From positions 186,001 through 250,000 of the forward strand of contig NZ_JYLD01000007.1 of the NCBI RefSeq assembly GCF_001043025.1: a stretch of 64,000 bases of DNA. Direction: 5' to 3'. Under the pieces are notes generated by a model. The model was not told the DNA's origin and searched no databases. It worked only from the letters and a program-made list of their open reading frames with translations. This document shows, in pieces, positions 1 to 8,503 of this stretch (positions are counted from its first letter, which is position 1; every line of letters starts with the position of its first letter). The position numbers and the translations under genes were made by a program. The stretch is from Pseudomonas helleri. GTDB taxonomy: Bacteria; Pseudomonadota; Gammaproteobacteria; Pseudomonadales; Pseudomonadaceae.

Positions 1-27
1 AAGATCGCAGCCTTCGGCAGCTCCTAC
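1..27. repeat. REP element at left edge
   Basis: This is one arm of the REP family whose core reads GATCGCAGCC...GGCAGCTCCTAC. The same core occurs at 26464-26535 and 57946-58016. Its partner arm, if there is one, lies outside the window. Between 28 and 183 I see only the promoter region of the AraC-type gene. Confidence 0.75.
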
Positions 28-183
28 GATGGGCTATGCGAAACAGGTCGAAGTGATTTTTATAATGTGCCTGTATTTTTCGCTTGCGAGCGTGGCAAAT
101 GAAGGTGATAACGACGTCATTGCCGGTACTTTTCGCTAATCGGTGCGATTATCGCCCCTGTGCTTAATCATCAGGTTCAGCCC

Positions 184-1068
184 ATGACATCCCCCGCCAT
201 CCCGGTGTTCAAACTTTACGGCGAGCAGCAAGACTGGCTCAGCCCGGACTTGCTGCACTGCGAAACCATTTCGTTGCGCAGCCGCATTCATGATTGGGAG
301 ATCCGCACCCATCGGCATGCCGATTTGTGCCAATTGCTCTATGTGCACAAGGGCCGGGCGCGGGTTGAAGTCGAAGGTCAGTACCATGAGCTGAGCGAGT
401 CGTCGGTGCAGGTGATCCCGCCGTTATGCGTGCACGGCTTTCAATTTTCACCGGACGTCGAAGGGTTTGTGCTGACGCTGGCCGCGCCGCTGGTGACACA
501 GTTGCAGGCCCAGTTGGGCGGGTCGATGAGCGCCTTGCAGCGCGTTGCCAGTTACCCCGCAGGCAAGGATCGGCATTACCTGAACAGCCTGTTCGGTGCG
601 CTGCACAGCGAATATGTCAGTGCCAGAGCGGCCCGCGACATGTTGCTGCAATCATTGATCAGTGTGCTGTTGGTGTGGGTCACGCGCCAGGTCATCCAGC
701 GGCGTGAAGCCCGGCAAGCGCCGTCGCGCGGGCGCGAGTACCTGAACCTCTTCACGCAACAGGTCGAAGACCTGTATCAGCAGCAACCCAGTGTTGAAGA
801 CCTGGCGCATCGGGTCGGGATTTCAGTGGCGCACCTGAACAGCATTTGCCGTGAACTGGCGGGGCAATCGGCCTTGCAGATCATTCACCAGCGCCTGCTA
901 TTGGAGGCCAAGCGTCATTTGATCTACACACCCATGACCATCAGCGAGGTGGCTGATCAATTGGGTTTTGCTGACCCGGCGTATTTTGGGCGGTTTTTCC
1001 GCCGCCTCACCGGGACATCGCCCAGTGCCTATCGAACGGACCGGGCTGACAGCATCAGCCCGGCCTGA
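184..1068 (+). CDS. AraC/XylS-family regulator, PobR-like
   Basis: A 294-residue transcription factor. The N-terminal half is a cupin-like sensor domain (His-rich 'RTHRHADLCQLLYV' near residues 38-52). The C-terminal ~100 residues form the double helix-turn-helix of AraC/XylS proteins ('VEDLAHRVGISVAHLNSICR', then 'ISEVADQLGFADPAYFGRFF'), ending in the usual 'TGTSPSAYR'. The whole-length pattern resembles Pseudomonas activators of p-hydroxybenzoate hydroxylase (PobR/PobC). That is family recognition by eye, and the expected pobA partner is not in the window. I chose the ATG at 184; a GTG at 160 in the same frame would add eight residues, and neither has a strong Shine-Dalgarno sequence. Confidence 0.8.
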   Translation: MTSPAIPVFKLYGEQQDWLSPDLLHCETISLRSRIHDWEIRTHRHADLCQLLYVHKGRARVEVEGQYHELSESSVQVIPPLCVHGFQFSPDVEGFVLTLAAPLVTQLQAQLGGSMSALQRVASYPAGKDRHYLNSLFGALHSEYVSARAARDMLLQSLISVLLVWVTRQVIQRREARQAPSRGREYLNLFTQQVEDLYQQQPSVEDLAHRVGISVAHLNSICRELAGQSALQIIHQRLLLEAKRHLIYTPMTISEVADQLGFADPAYFGRFFRRLTGTSPSAYRTDRADSISPA

Positions 1069-1080
1069 GGCTATGCGTCA

Positions 1081-1245
1081 TTACAGCGCGGTAAACACCG
1101 ACGCGCAGTGCCCGGCAAAGCAGCTGGCGGTCATTGCGGCTGAGAGCCGCGTTTGCTCAGCGCGATAGCACGCGCCAGCAAACAATACAGCGGCAGCAAA
1201 CACGATCAGTACGGTCAAGCATCTGGTTTTTGTTTTAGTGGTCAT
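1081..1245 (-). CDS. small hydrophobic protein, 54 aa
   Basis: A short reading frame opposite to its upstream neighbour, encoding 54 residues. A basic start (MTTKTKTR) is followed by one predicted membrane or signal segment, roughly residues 9-24 (LTVLIVFAAAVLFAGA), then a Cys-containing tail (Cys 9, 26, 42 and 47 by my count). A good Shine-Dalgarno sequence (GGAGAGAG) lies 7 nt before the ATG, the main reason to believe it. I do not recognise the family. It could be a small inner-membrane or exported protein. It sits tail-to-tail with the AraC-type gene, 12 bp apart. Confidence 0.6.
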   Translation of the reverse strand: MTTKTKTRCLTVLIVFAAAVLFAGACYRAEQTRLSAAMTASCFAGHCASVFTAL

Positions 1246-1344
1246 GGCTATTCTCTCTCCACGTATTCACGGAGTCAGACCTAGACTTCACACTATTAAG
1301 GCTAGCTCAGCCCCTTGCGCTTGCCATGCCCATTGGCCGAACGG

Positions 1345-2250
1345 TCACAGACCTTTGTCCCACGCGGGTTCTTCGGTAAAGCGCTCGCTGAGGAAGTCGA
1401 GCATGCTGCGCAGCGTGGCGGGCATGTGCTTGCGCGAGGCGTACACGGCATAAATGTTCATCTGCAAGGGCTCAGCGTCTGGCAGCAGTCGTACCAGTTC
1501 ACCGCTGCGGATATGGCACCCCGCCAAGTAGCTGGGCAGCAGCGAAACCCCACCACCCGCCAGGGTGACGCGCAGCAGCGTGCTGGCTTCGTTGGCGCTG
1601 ATATTGCCTTGAACCGGTACCGACAGCGCTTCGCCTTGCACCGTGAAATGCCACAGGCTCTTGCCGTAGTACGCATGGCTCAGGCAGTTGTGCAGGCTCA
1701 GATCATCGACCTGCTGCGGTGCCGGATGCTCGCGCAAATAGGCGGGCGAGGCGCACAGTACGGAACGGCACACGGTCAGCTTGCGTGCGATCAGACTCGG
1801 GTCCAGCTCGGTGCTGGTGCGAATCGCCAGATCAATGCGCTCATCCACCAGGTTCACCGTGCGGTCGAGCATTTGCAGGTCAATGTTGACCTCGGGGTAG
1901 CGGTGCACGTACTCGGTCATCGCACAGGCCAATTGCGCTTGGCCGAACGAGGTGCTGACGCTGATGCGCAGCAACCCGCGTGGCGCCGCATCGGGCACGC
2001 TGACAGCGGCTTGCAGGTCATCTGCCAGTTCCAGCAATTGCCGGCAGCGGGGCAGGGTTTCGTTGCCGGCGGCGGTCAGGCTCAGCTTGCGCGTGGTGCG
2101 GTGCATCAAGCGCGCCCCGACCCACTCTTCAAGTTCGGCCAAATACCGTGACACCACCGGGCGTGACAGGTCCAGATGGTCGGCCGCCGCCGACTGGCTG
2201 CCCAAGTCGACCACCGTGACAAATACCCGCATTGCAATAAGACGGTCCAT
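1345..2250 (-). CDS. LysR-family transcriptional regulator
   Basis: A 301-residue LTTR with the standard N-terminal winged helix ('MDRLIAMRVFVTVVDLGSQS', 'LDLSRPVVSRYLAELEEWVG') and a substrate-binding domain from about residue 90. The 'FVTVVDLGS..AAA..L.LS...VSR' pattern is that of the CrgA/AaeR/DmlR branch, which often controls a divergent oxidoreductase or hydrolase gene. It is divergent from the MBL hydrolase gene at 2356, with 105 bp between them holding an inverted repeat at 2263-2277. It therefore probably controls the 2356-3901 pair. The ligand is unknown. Confidence 0.88.
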   Translation of the reverse strand: MDRLIAMRVFVTVVDLGSQSAAADHLDLSRPVVSRYLAELEEWVGARLMHRTTRKLSLTAAGNETLPRCRQLLELADDLQAAVSVPDAAPRGLLRISVSTSFGQAQLACAMTEYVHRYPEVNIDLQMLDRTVNLVDERIDLAIRTSTELDPSLIARKLTVCRSVLCASPAYLREHPAPQQVDDLSLHNCLSHAYYGKSLWHFTVQGEALSVPVQGNISANEASTLLRVTLAGGGVSLLPSYLAGCHIRSGELVRLLPDAEPLQMNIYAVYASRKHMPATLRSMLDFLSERFTEEPAWDKGL

Positions 2251-2262
2251 GATCTGCCCGAT

Positions 2263-2277
2263 TAGTGAAACAAACTA
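2263..2277. promoter_or_regulatory. candidate LysR operator (TAGT-N7-ACTA)
   Basis: A 15-bp inverted repeat, TAGTGAAACAAACTA, lies in the 105-bp gap between the divergent LysR and MBL genes, 13 bp upstream of the LysR start codon. Its size and dyad shape fit an LTTR box, but its role is inferred only from position. Confidence 0.4.
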
Positions 2278-2355
2278 TGTCGCAGCATCGCATTTTTTGT
2301 CGTCAATTGTGCGTCTAAGCTCTGTCCATCGCCGACCCTTAATGCAGGAAGCTCC

Positions 2356-3240
2356 ATGAACCTATTGTCGACTGTGCGCCGTGTTTGCCTGAGTGCCGTT
2401 ATCCTCGGCTTCGCTGCCCATGCCGCCGCCGCGCCGGCGCCCCTGACCCTTGAGGTTTACAACCCCGGGGCTGCGGCGATTTTTCCGGTGTCTTCGGTGC
2501 TGGTCAGTGGCCAGAAAGACGCGATTTTGGTGGATGCGCAGTTTTCCAAAGCGCAGGCCCAACAGGTGGTCGATAAAATTCGCGCCAGCGGCAAGCACCT
2601 GACCACCATCTATATCAGCCACGGCGACCCCGATTATTACTTTGGCCTTGAAACCCTGACCCAGGCATTCCCCGACGCCAAGGTGCTGGCCTCGGCCCCG
2701 ACGGTGGCCCACATCGAGCAAACCAAAGACGCCAAGCTGGCGTTCTGGGGCCCACAAATGGGCGCTGATGTGCCCGGCAAACTGATCGTGCCCCAGGTGA
2801 TCAAGGGCAACACCCTGGCGCTGGAAGGGCACGAACTGGACATCGTCGGCCTCACCGGGCGTCAGCCCGAGCGCACGTTTGTCTGGATCCCGTCGCTCAA
2901 AGCCGTGGTCGGTGGGGTGGTCGTGGCTGACAACCTGCACGTGTGGATGGCCGACACTCAGACCCCGCAGTCGCACCGCCAATGGTTGTCGACCCTCAAA
3001 CGTATCGCCAGCCTGCAACCGGACATCGTGGTGCCGGGGCACTACCTGGGGGACAACGACCATTCATTGAAATCGGTCAACTTCACCCGTGACTACATCA
3101 AGGCCTTTGACGAAGAAACCCTCAAGGCCAAGAACTCGGACGAGTTGATCGCGGCCATGAAAAAGCGCTACCCGGATCTGGGCGAAACGTCTTCGCTGGA
3201 ACTGAGCGCCAAAGTGGCGAAAGGCGAAATGAAGTGGTGA
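2356..3240 (+). CDS. MBL-fold metallo-hydrolase, exported
   Basis: A 294-residue protein with a Sec signal peptide (residues 1-26, ending ...AAHAAAA) and a metallo-beta-lactamase fold. The metal motif is degenerate: 'YISHGDPDYYFG' (about residues 92-103) keeps one His and two Asp where the classical family has HxHxDH. A later 'PGHYLGD' supplies another metal His. It belongs to the group of periplasmic MBL proteins that Pseudomonas usually carries next to small oxidoreductases. The substrate is unknown. A Shine-Dalgarno (AGGAAG) precedes the ATG. The oxidoreductase gene follows 43 bp downstream on the same strand, so the two are probably co-transcribed. Confidence 0.85.
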   Translation: MNLLSTVRRVCLSAVILGFAAHAAAAPAPLTLEVYNPGAAAIFPVSSVLVSGQKDAILVDAQFSKAQAQQVVDKIRASGKHLTTIYISHGDPDYYFGLETLTQAFPDAKVLASAPTVAHIEQTKDAKLAFWGPQMGADVPGKLIVPQVIKGNTLALEGHELDIVGLTGRQPERTFVWIPSLKAVVGGVVVADNLHVWMADTQTPQSHRQWLSTLKRIASLQPDIVVPGHYLGDNDHSLKSVNFTRDYIKAFDEETLKAKNSDELIAAMKKRYPDLGETSSLELSAKVAKGEMKW

Positions 3241-3283
3241 ATCAACGTTTGACCTTATGCACCCCATCCAACTGGAGAACATC

Positions 3284-3901
3284 ATGAGCAAGATCGCAAT
3301 TATCGGCGCAACCGGTCGCGCTGGCAGCCAACTGCTGGAAGAAGCACTGCGTCGTGGGCACCAGGTAACCGCCATTGCCCGTCACGCCTCGGCAAAAATT
3401 GGGCAGCGCGCTGGCGTTGTGGCCAAGGACGTCGACGTCAACGATGCCCAGGCGCTGCAAGCGGCTGTGGCCGGGCATGACGTGGTGCTGAGCGCTGCGC
3501 ACTTCTCGACGCTCACGCCACAAGCCATCATCGAGCCGGTGAAAAAGGCCGGGGTTAAACGCCTGCTGGTGGTGGGTGGCGCGGGTTCGCTGTTGCTGCC
3601 GGACGACAGCAAAGTCATCGACAGCAAGGGCTTCCCGGAAGAATACAAGGCAGAAGCCTCGGCGGGCGGCGTGTACCTGGACACCTTGCGCAACGAACAC
3701 GACCTGGACTGGACCTTCCTGTCCCCGTCGGCTGAATTTGTAGAAGGCGAGCGCACCGGCCATTACCGCGTTGGCAAAGACCACTTGCTGGTCAGTGCCG
3801 AAGGCAGAAGCTGGATCACCTTCGCTGACTACGCCATCGCCCTGCTGGACGAAGTAGAACAGCCCAAGCACTCGCGCCAGCGCTTCACGGTCGGTTACTA
3901 A
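3284..3901 (+). CDS. NAD(P)-binding oxidoreductase (NmrA/atypical SDR)
   Basis: A 205-residue Rossmann protein opening with the dinucleotide-binding motif 'IAIIGATGRAGSQLL' (GxxGxxG). No SDR Tyr-x-x-x-Lys catalytic pair is evident, which fits the NAD(P)H-binding atypical SDR group (YwnB/NmrA-like) more than a classical dehydrogenase. I start it at the ATG at 3284, directly before the Rossmann strand and after GGAG. An ATG at 3257 would add nine non-conserved residues. It probably forms a unit with the preceding MBL gene under the divergent LysR protein. Confidence 0.85.
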   Translation: MSKIAIIGATGRAGSQLLEEALRRGHQVTAIARHASAKIGQRAGVVAKDVDVNDAQALQAAVAGHDVVLSAAHFSTLTPQAIIEPVKKAGVKRLLVVGGAGSLLLPDDSKVIDSKGFPEEYKAEASAGGVYLDTLRNEHDLDWTFLSPSAEFVEGERTGHYRVGKDHLLVSAEGRSWITFADYAIALLDEVEQPKHSRQRFTVGY

Positions 3902-3904
3902 CGT

Positions 3905-4011
3905 AAAAGATCGCGAGACAAGCTCGCTCCTACAGGAGGCACCAGCCGAATCTTTGTAGGAGCGAGCTCGCCTCGCGATCTTTTGATCTTTAAAAGACCG
4001 TGAGCTCCTAC
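3905..4011. repeat. REP cluster (three arms)
   Basis: Two inverted REP arms of the GATCGCGAG...CTCGCTCCTAC family (3906-3934 and 3956-3982) plus a third degenerate half near 3990-4011. It fills the gap between two convergent genes, the usual place for REP pairs, where it may act as a transcription or mRNA-decay barrier. Confidence 0.75.
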
Positions 4012-4892
4012 GCAGGGGTGGTGGCTTGTGCTACCAGCCAGTCCATCAATTCGCGCAAGGGCGCTGACGGTTCCTGGCTGGGGGAGCTCACCAGCATGTA
4101 GGCCGCGCCGGTGCGCACGGTCAGGTCAAATGGCATTGCCAGCCGTCCCTCTTTCAAATCTTCGCCAATCAATGAGCAATCGCCCATCGCGACGCCGTTG
4201 CCTTGGGCGGCCACGGTCATGGCCAAATCCAGGGTGTCGAAGTATTGGCTCTGGCGGATGGCCGATGCCTCAACGCCCGCCACGCTGAGCCACTGAGCCC
4301 AGTCCCGCTGGTCTCGGCTGGGGTGCAAAAAGGTATGCTGCTCAAGGTCGCGCAAGCTGTTGATGGCATCAGGGCCTTGCAGCAGGTGCGGCGCGCAGAC
4401 GGGCGTGAGTAGTTCGTCGAACAAATGTTGGCCCACCCGCTTGGGCCCCGGCAGCGGGCTGTAGACCACCGCCGCATCGAAGGTTTCACGGCGAAAATCG
4501 ATGCCGTGGTGCACGCTGCTGGTCAGCTCGACCGGTACGTCAGGGCGCAGTTTTTGCCACGCCATCAATTTGGGCAGCAACCAGCGCAGCATGCAGGTCG
4601 GGGCTTTGATTTGCAGCGGCGTGCGGCGGATGCTGGCGTGCTCGACCGCTTCGCCGATCAAGTCAAACACCTGCTCAATGCGCGGGTAAAGCGCCTGGCC
4701 CTGCTCAGTCAGGCTCAGGCCACGCGCCTGACGATGAAACAACGCATACCCCAAATGTTCCTCAAGCCCGGCGATTTGCCGGCTCACCGCGCCCTGGGTG
4801 ATGTGCAGCTGTTCACCGGCGCGGGTGAAATTGCAGCATTGGGCCGTGATCAGAAAGGTGTGCAAGGCAGGCAGCGGCGGGAGACGTTTCAT
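4008..4892 (-). CDS. LysR-family regulator, GcvA-type
   Basis: A 294-residue LTTR starting 'MKRLPPLPALHTFLITAQCC', the typical opening of the GcvA/AmpR branch, with the HTH 'FTRAGEQLHITQGAVSRQIAGLE' at about residues 25-47. I chose the ATG at 4892 because family members start with this MKRLPPL segment; an upstream ATG at 4907 would add five residues. It is divergent from the TPP-enzyme gene (5008) with a ~115-bp shared promoter region, and is its likely regulator. Confidence 0.88.
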   Translation of the reverse strand: MKRLPPLPALHTFLITAQCCNFTRAGEQLHITQGAVSRQIAGLEEHLGYALFHRQARGLSLTEQGQALYPRIEQVFDLIGEAVEHASIRRTPLQIKAPTCMLRWLLPKLMAWQKLRPDVPVELTSSVHHGIDFRRETFDAAVVYSPLPGPKRVGQHLFDELLTPVCAPHLLQGPDAINSLRDLEQHTFLHPSRDQRDWAQWLSVAGVEASAIRQSQYFDTLDLAMTVAAQGNGVAMGDCSLIGEDLKEGRLAMPFDLTVRTGAAYMLVSSPSQEPSAPLRELMDWLVAQATTPA

Positions 4893-5007
4893 GTTGAGCT
4901 CAGCCATGAATTCAGGACATGGCTAGTATGAGCAGGTTTGCGTTGTGTCCGCCACACGCGCCCGCTTCAATGGCTCATTACTTGAGAACAACAAGAGGGC
5001 AGTATCC

Positions 5008-6645
5008 ATGGCGACGTGCGGCGAAGTATTGGTCAAGTTGCTGGAAGCGTATGGGGTTGAGCAGGTGTTTGGCATCCCCGGCGTGCACACCGTCGAGTTG
5101 TATCGCGGGCTGGCCAGTTCGCCGATCAACCACGTCACCCCGCGTCATGAGCAGGGCGCAGGCTTTATGGCCGACGGCTATGCGCGCACCAGCGGCAAGC
5201 CGGGGGTGTGTTTCATCATCACCGGGCCGGGCATGACCAACATCACCACAGCGATGGGCCAGGCCTACGCCGACTCGATCCCGATGCTGGTGATCTCCAG
5301 CGTGCAATCGCGCAGCCAGTTGGGTGGCGGGCGTGGCAAGTTGCACGAATTGCCGAACCAAAGCGCATTGGTGGCAGGCGTTGCCGCGTTTTCCCACACC
5401 CTGATGTCGGCAGCCGAGTTACCCGGCGTGCTGGCCCGTGCTTTTGCGCTGTTTCAGGCCGGTCGTCCACGGCCGGTGCACATTGAGATCCCGCTCGACG
5501 TGCTGGTAGAAAATGCCGACGCCTTGCTCGACAGCCAACCCGTCAGCATCGCGCGCCCTGGGGCGGCCCCGGCGGCAGTGGAACAGATGAGCCAGCGCCT
5601 GATCGAGGCCAAACGCCCGCTGATCCTGGCCGGTGGCGGGGCGATCGACGCCGCGCCCGCGCTGCTGCAATTGGCCGAGCGGTTGGGTGCGCCGGTGGCG
5701 CTGACGATTAACGCCAAGGGCATGCTGCCAGCCTCTCACCCGTTGTTGATCGGCTCCACGCAAACGCTGGTGGCCACCCGGGCATTGGTGGCTGAGGCCG
5801 ACGTGGTGCTGGCGATTGGCACCGAACTGGCCGAAACCGATTACGACGTGACCTTTGCCGGAGGCTTTGAGATCCCCGGTGCCTTGTTGCGCATTGATAT
5901 CGACCCGGATCAAACCGTACGCAATTACCCGCCAGCACTGGCTTTGGTGGCCGATGCGCAACTGGCTGCCGAAGCTTTGCTGGCGCGTATCAGCGCGCAA
6001 GCATTGCCCGAGCGCGAGGCGGATTGGGGGGCCGCACGGGCTGCGCGTTTGAACACTGAATTGGCGGCTGTTTGGGATGAGCCGACCCGTGCCCAAACGC
6101 ATTTTTTGCAGACCGTATTTGATGTGCTGCCCAATGCTGTGTGCGTGGGTGATTCGACCCAGCCGGTGTACACCGGCAACCTCACGTTCAACCCCGATCA
6201 GCCTCGGCGCTGGTTTAACTCATCGACGGGTTACGGCACCCTCGGCTATGCCTTGCCAGCCGCCATCGGCGCCTGGCTGGGGCGCACTGCCAACGGCCAG
6301 CAGCCTGGCCCGGTGGTCTGCCTGATCGGTGATGGCGGTTTGCAGTTCACCTTGCCAGAACTGGCCAGCGCCGTTGAAGCGCGCACGCCAATCATCGTCT
6401 TGTTGTGGAACAACCAGGGCTACGGCGAGATTAAAAAGTACATGCTCAACCGCGACATCGAACCAGTGGGCGTCGACATCTACACCCCGGACCTGGTCGG
6501 CGCCGCCAAAGCGCTGGGTTGCACGGCCTTGGCGGTTGAGGGCGAGGCGCAATTGCGCGCCGCGCTGGTCAGCGCCGCTGAGCGCCAAGGGCCGACCGTG
6601 ATTGAAGTCGACGAGCACCTCTGGCAGCAGGCGTTGGCCTTATAA
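5008..6645 (+). CDS. aruI: TPP-dependent decarboxylase, AruI-type (5-guanidino-2-oxopentanoate decarboxylase)
   Basis: A 545-residue member of the acetolactate synthase/benzoylformate decarboxylase superfamily. The N-terminal Pyr domain carries the catalytic Glu in 'TPRHEQGAGFMADGYAR' (about residues 46-62). The central domain follows, then the TPP/Mg motif 'LIGDGGLQFTLPEL...WNNQGYGE' near residues 440-478 (GDG...NN). The opening 'CGEVLVKLLEAYGVEQVFGI' is that of proteins named 5-guanidino-2-oxopentanoate decarboxylase in the arginine transaminase pathway. The pathway's aminotransferase gene aruH is not adjacent, so the substrate assignment is provisional; it could act on another 2-oxo acid. 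The ATG at 5008 has AAGAGGG upstream. A longer frame from 4945 lacks conserved sequence. Confidence 0.75.
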   Translation: MATCGEVLVKLLEAYGVEQVFGIPGVHTVELYRGLASSPINHVTPRHEQGAGFMADGYARTSGKPGVCFIITGPGMTNITTAMGQAYADSIPMLVISSVQSRSQLGGGRGKLHELPNQSALVAGVAAFSHTLMSAAELPGVLARAFALFQAGRPRPVHIEIPLDVLVENADALLDSQPVSIARPGAAPAAVEQMSQRLIEAKRPLILAGGGAIDAAPALLQLAERLGAPVALTINAKGMLPASHPLLIGSTQTLVATRALVAEADVVLAIGTELAETDYDVTFAGGFEIPGALLRIDIDPDQTVRNYPPALALVADAQLAAEALLARISAQALPEREADWGAARAARLNTELAAVWDEPTRAQTHFLQTVFDVLPNAVCVGDSTQPVYTGNLTFNPDQPRRWFNSSTGYGTLGYALPAAIGAWLGRTANGQQPGPVVCLIGDGGLQFTLPELASAVEARTPIIVLLWNNQGYGEIKKYMLNRDIEPVGVDIYTPDLVGAAKALGCTALAVEGEAQLRAALVSAAERQGPTVIEVDEHLWQQALAL

Positions 6646-7569
6646 ACTTCTGCGCAGGCGCGCCAGATCCCGTGCGGGCGGCGCGCCGAACTGGCGGCTG
6701 TATTCGCGGCTGAATTGCGAGGCGCTTTCATAGCCCACGCGATACCCGGCCGCCGAGGCGTCCAGCCCTTCACTGAGCATCAGCCGCCGCGCTTCGTTGA
6801 GGCGCAGTTGCTTTTGATACTGCAACGGGCTCATGGCGGTCATCGCCTTGAAGCGGTGATGCAGCGTCGACACACTCAAATTGGCCTCACGGGCCAGGCT
6901 GTCGATGCGCAACGGTTGCTCGAAATGATCATTGAGCCAGGAAATCGCACGGCTGACGCGGTGGGTCTGGCTGTTCTCGCTGGCAATTTCGTACAAACGG
7001 TAGCCCTGCGGGCTGCGCAGCAAGCGGTACAAAATCTCACGGCGAATCAGGGGCGCCAGCATGGCGATGTCTTTCGGCGTGTCGAGCAGCCGCGTCAGGC
7101 GCAGCAAGGCATCAAGCATCGGCGGGTCGAGGGGTTCAACGTACAGCCCGCACCCGGCGGGGCGTGAGGGCACACCCATGGGGCCCGCTTCGCTGAGCAA
7201 GGTGGTGATTTCTACCGGGTCAATGTCCAGGCGCAAGGCCAGAATGGGTTTTTCGGCAGAGACTTCCAGCACGCGACCACTGATGGGCATCGACACCGAC
7301 ACCACCAGGTAATTGAGCGGATCATAGGCGAAGTACTCATCCCCCAGACGCACCTCTTTATTGCCCTGAGCCATCACGCACAGTGCAGGTTTTGGCAGGC
7401 TGGGTGAAAAGTCGCTGGGCAGGCTGTAACGCGACACGAACAGCGCCTTGATGCGGGTCTCAAACGAGCCGTCTTGCTGGGTGTGCCGGGTTATCAGGTC
7501 GGCCAGTTCCACGCGCTGTTTTTCAAGCGCGCTGTCGAGCGCAGGTCGCGGTGTTTCTGGCACAGACAT
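6640..7569 (-). CDS. AraC-family regulator with AraC_N domain
   Basis: A 309-residue protein with the 'AraC N-terminal' sensor domain (from about 30: 'SFETRIKALFVSRYSLPSDF', then 'CVMAQGNKEVRLGDE') and a C-terminal double HTH ending 'GAPPARDLARLRR'. Proteins of this type in Pseudomonas often control a neighbouring short-chain oxidoreductase. Here the neighbours are the AruI-type gene, convergent with a 6-bp overlap of the stop regions, and a small monooxygenase-like gene upstream. The start at 7569 has GAGG at a proper distance; an ATG at 7578 would add three residues. Confidence 0.88.
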   Translation of the reverse strand: MSVPETPRPALDSALEKQRVELADLITRHTQQDGSFETRIKALFVSRYSLPSDFSPSLPKPALCVMAQGNKEVRLGDEYFAYDPLNYLVVSVSMPISGRVLEVSAEKPILALRLDIDPVEITTLLSEAGPMGVPSRPAGCGLYVEPLDPPMLDALLRLTRLLDTPKDIAMLAPLIRREILYRLLRSPQGYRLYEIASENSQTHRVSRAISWLNDHFEQPLRIDSLAREANLSVSTLHHRFKAMTAMSPLQYQKQLRLNEARRLMLSEGLDASAAGYRVGYESASQFSREYSRQFGAPPARDLARLRRSL

Positions 7570-7888
7570 GGGAGGCATCCTCGATCAAGCAGTTGAAGGC
7601 CCACAGCTTAAGTTTGTGCAAGGCGCAGGGGTAGCCAATTTCTGCTGCAGACTTGCCTGATCCTGCCAGCGCTGACGAATAGAGGCTGATTTGGCCCGCT
7701 ACAGCGCGGCCCTATTGCTCGAAATTCCGATCGGCGGCCCGGCGCGCGCAAGTGCACAGCGGGGCGGAGTAAGCGGTGGTTTTGCAGAATCGTGCAAGTC
7801 TGGGGCAGGAATCGACTAACGGCGCTTGAGCACCGGCCCTTAAGCTTTGAACCTTCCCCTCACGCCACTTTCCTTTGTGGAGGCCTCC
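7570..7888. other. 319-bp divergent intergenic region
   Basis: This lies between the AraC-type gene (minus) and the ABM-like gene (plus). It must hold both promoters. I see no convincing operator, REP, hairpin or additional reading frame in it. Confidence 0.5.
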
Positions 7889-8218
7889 ATGCCCCAGTCC
7901 TATGCCGTCAGTCACATGACTCTGGTCCGCGCGCGCGCAGGGTGTTCGGCCCAGGTTCATGCGTGCTTGAAACAACTGATCGAACCGACGTTGAAAACAC
8001 CGGGTTGCCTGCACTTTGCCTTGCAGCACTGTGACAGTGACCCGTTGTTGTGGCATGTCGCGGGCTATTGGCAAGATCAATGTGCAATGCAGGCGTACTT
8101 CAACTCACCGTTGATGGACGTGTTCAGCACGTTGCTCAACCAGAACGTGGTCGACAGTCTGGATTTTCAGACCTTCAACGAACAGGCCTCGGCGCAGATG
8201 CGCAAGCGCGCCAGTTAA
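7889..8218 (+). CDS. ABM-like putative antibiotic biosynthesis monooxygenase
   Basis: A 109-residue protein with the ferredoxin-like dimeric alpha/beta-barrel pattern of the ABM family. A first strand ('MTLVRARAG') leads into a helix ('CSAQVHACLKQLIEPTLKTPGCLHFALQH'), then 'WHVAGYWQDQCAMQAYFNSPLM'. Family members are cofactor-free oxygenases or ligand-binding proteins of varied roles, so no substrate can be named. GGAGG at 7880-7884 sets the ATG at 7889; a frame extension upstream (TTG 7847) is not needed. Confidence 0.75.
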   Translation: MPQSYAVSHMTLVRARAGCSAQVHACLKQLIEPTLKTPGCLHFALQHCDSDPLLWHVAGYWQDQCAMQAYFNSPLMDVFSTLLNQNVVDSLDFQTFNEQASAQMRKRAS

Positions 8219-8260
8219 ACGGGTAGAATGGCGCTTTTTTCACTGGCCGGAATGTGAAAC

Positions 8261-8503
8261 ATGGCGCGTAAAGAGTTCAAGCATTTTGAAGCGGTATCAG
8301 CGGTTGTCCCGGTTGAACTGGGGGTTGCGGGTGCCTACCACGTGGCCATTGCCGTCAAGGCCTTGTACGAAGGTGGGGCACCGCGCTTTCACACGCTGTT
8401 GACCGATCAGGTATTCAAGACCGCCACGGCCGCAGATGCCGCCGCAGAGCAGCAACTTGAACACCTCAAAGACGTCACCGAAGACGGCGAGCTGGTCTGG
8501 TAA
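8261..8503 (+). CDS. conserved hypothetical protein, 80 aa
   Basis: A short soluble protein with no membrane segment: 'MARKEFKHFEAVSAVVPVEL...', with Ala-rich helices and an acidic C-terminus ('EDGELVW'). I do not recognise a named domain. It follows the ABM-like gene by 42 bp on the same strand and could be co-transcribed. Its stop abuts the stop of the flavin reductase gene on the other strand with no gap. Confidence 0.6.
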   Translation: MARKEFKHFEAVSAVVPVELGVAGAYHVAIAVKALYEGGAPRFHTLLTDQVFKTATAADAAAEQQLEHLKDVTEDGELVW

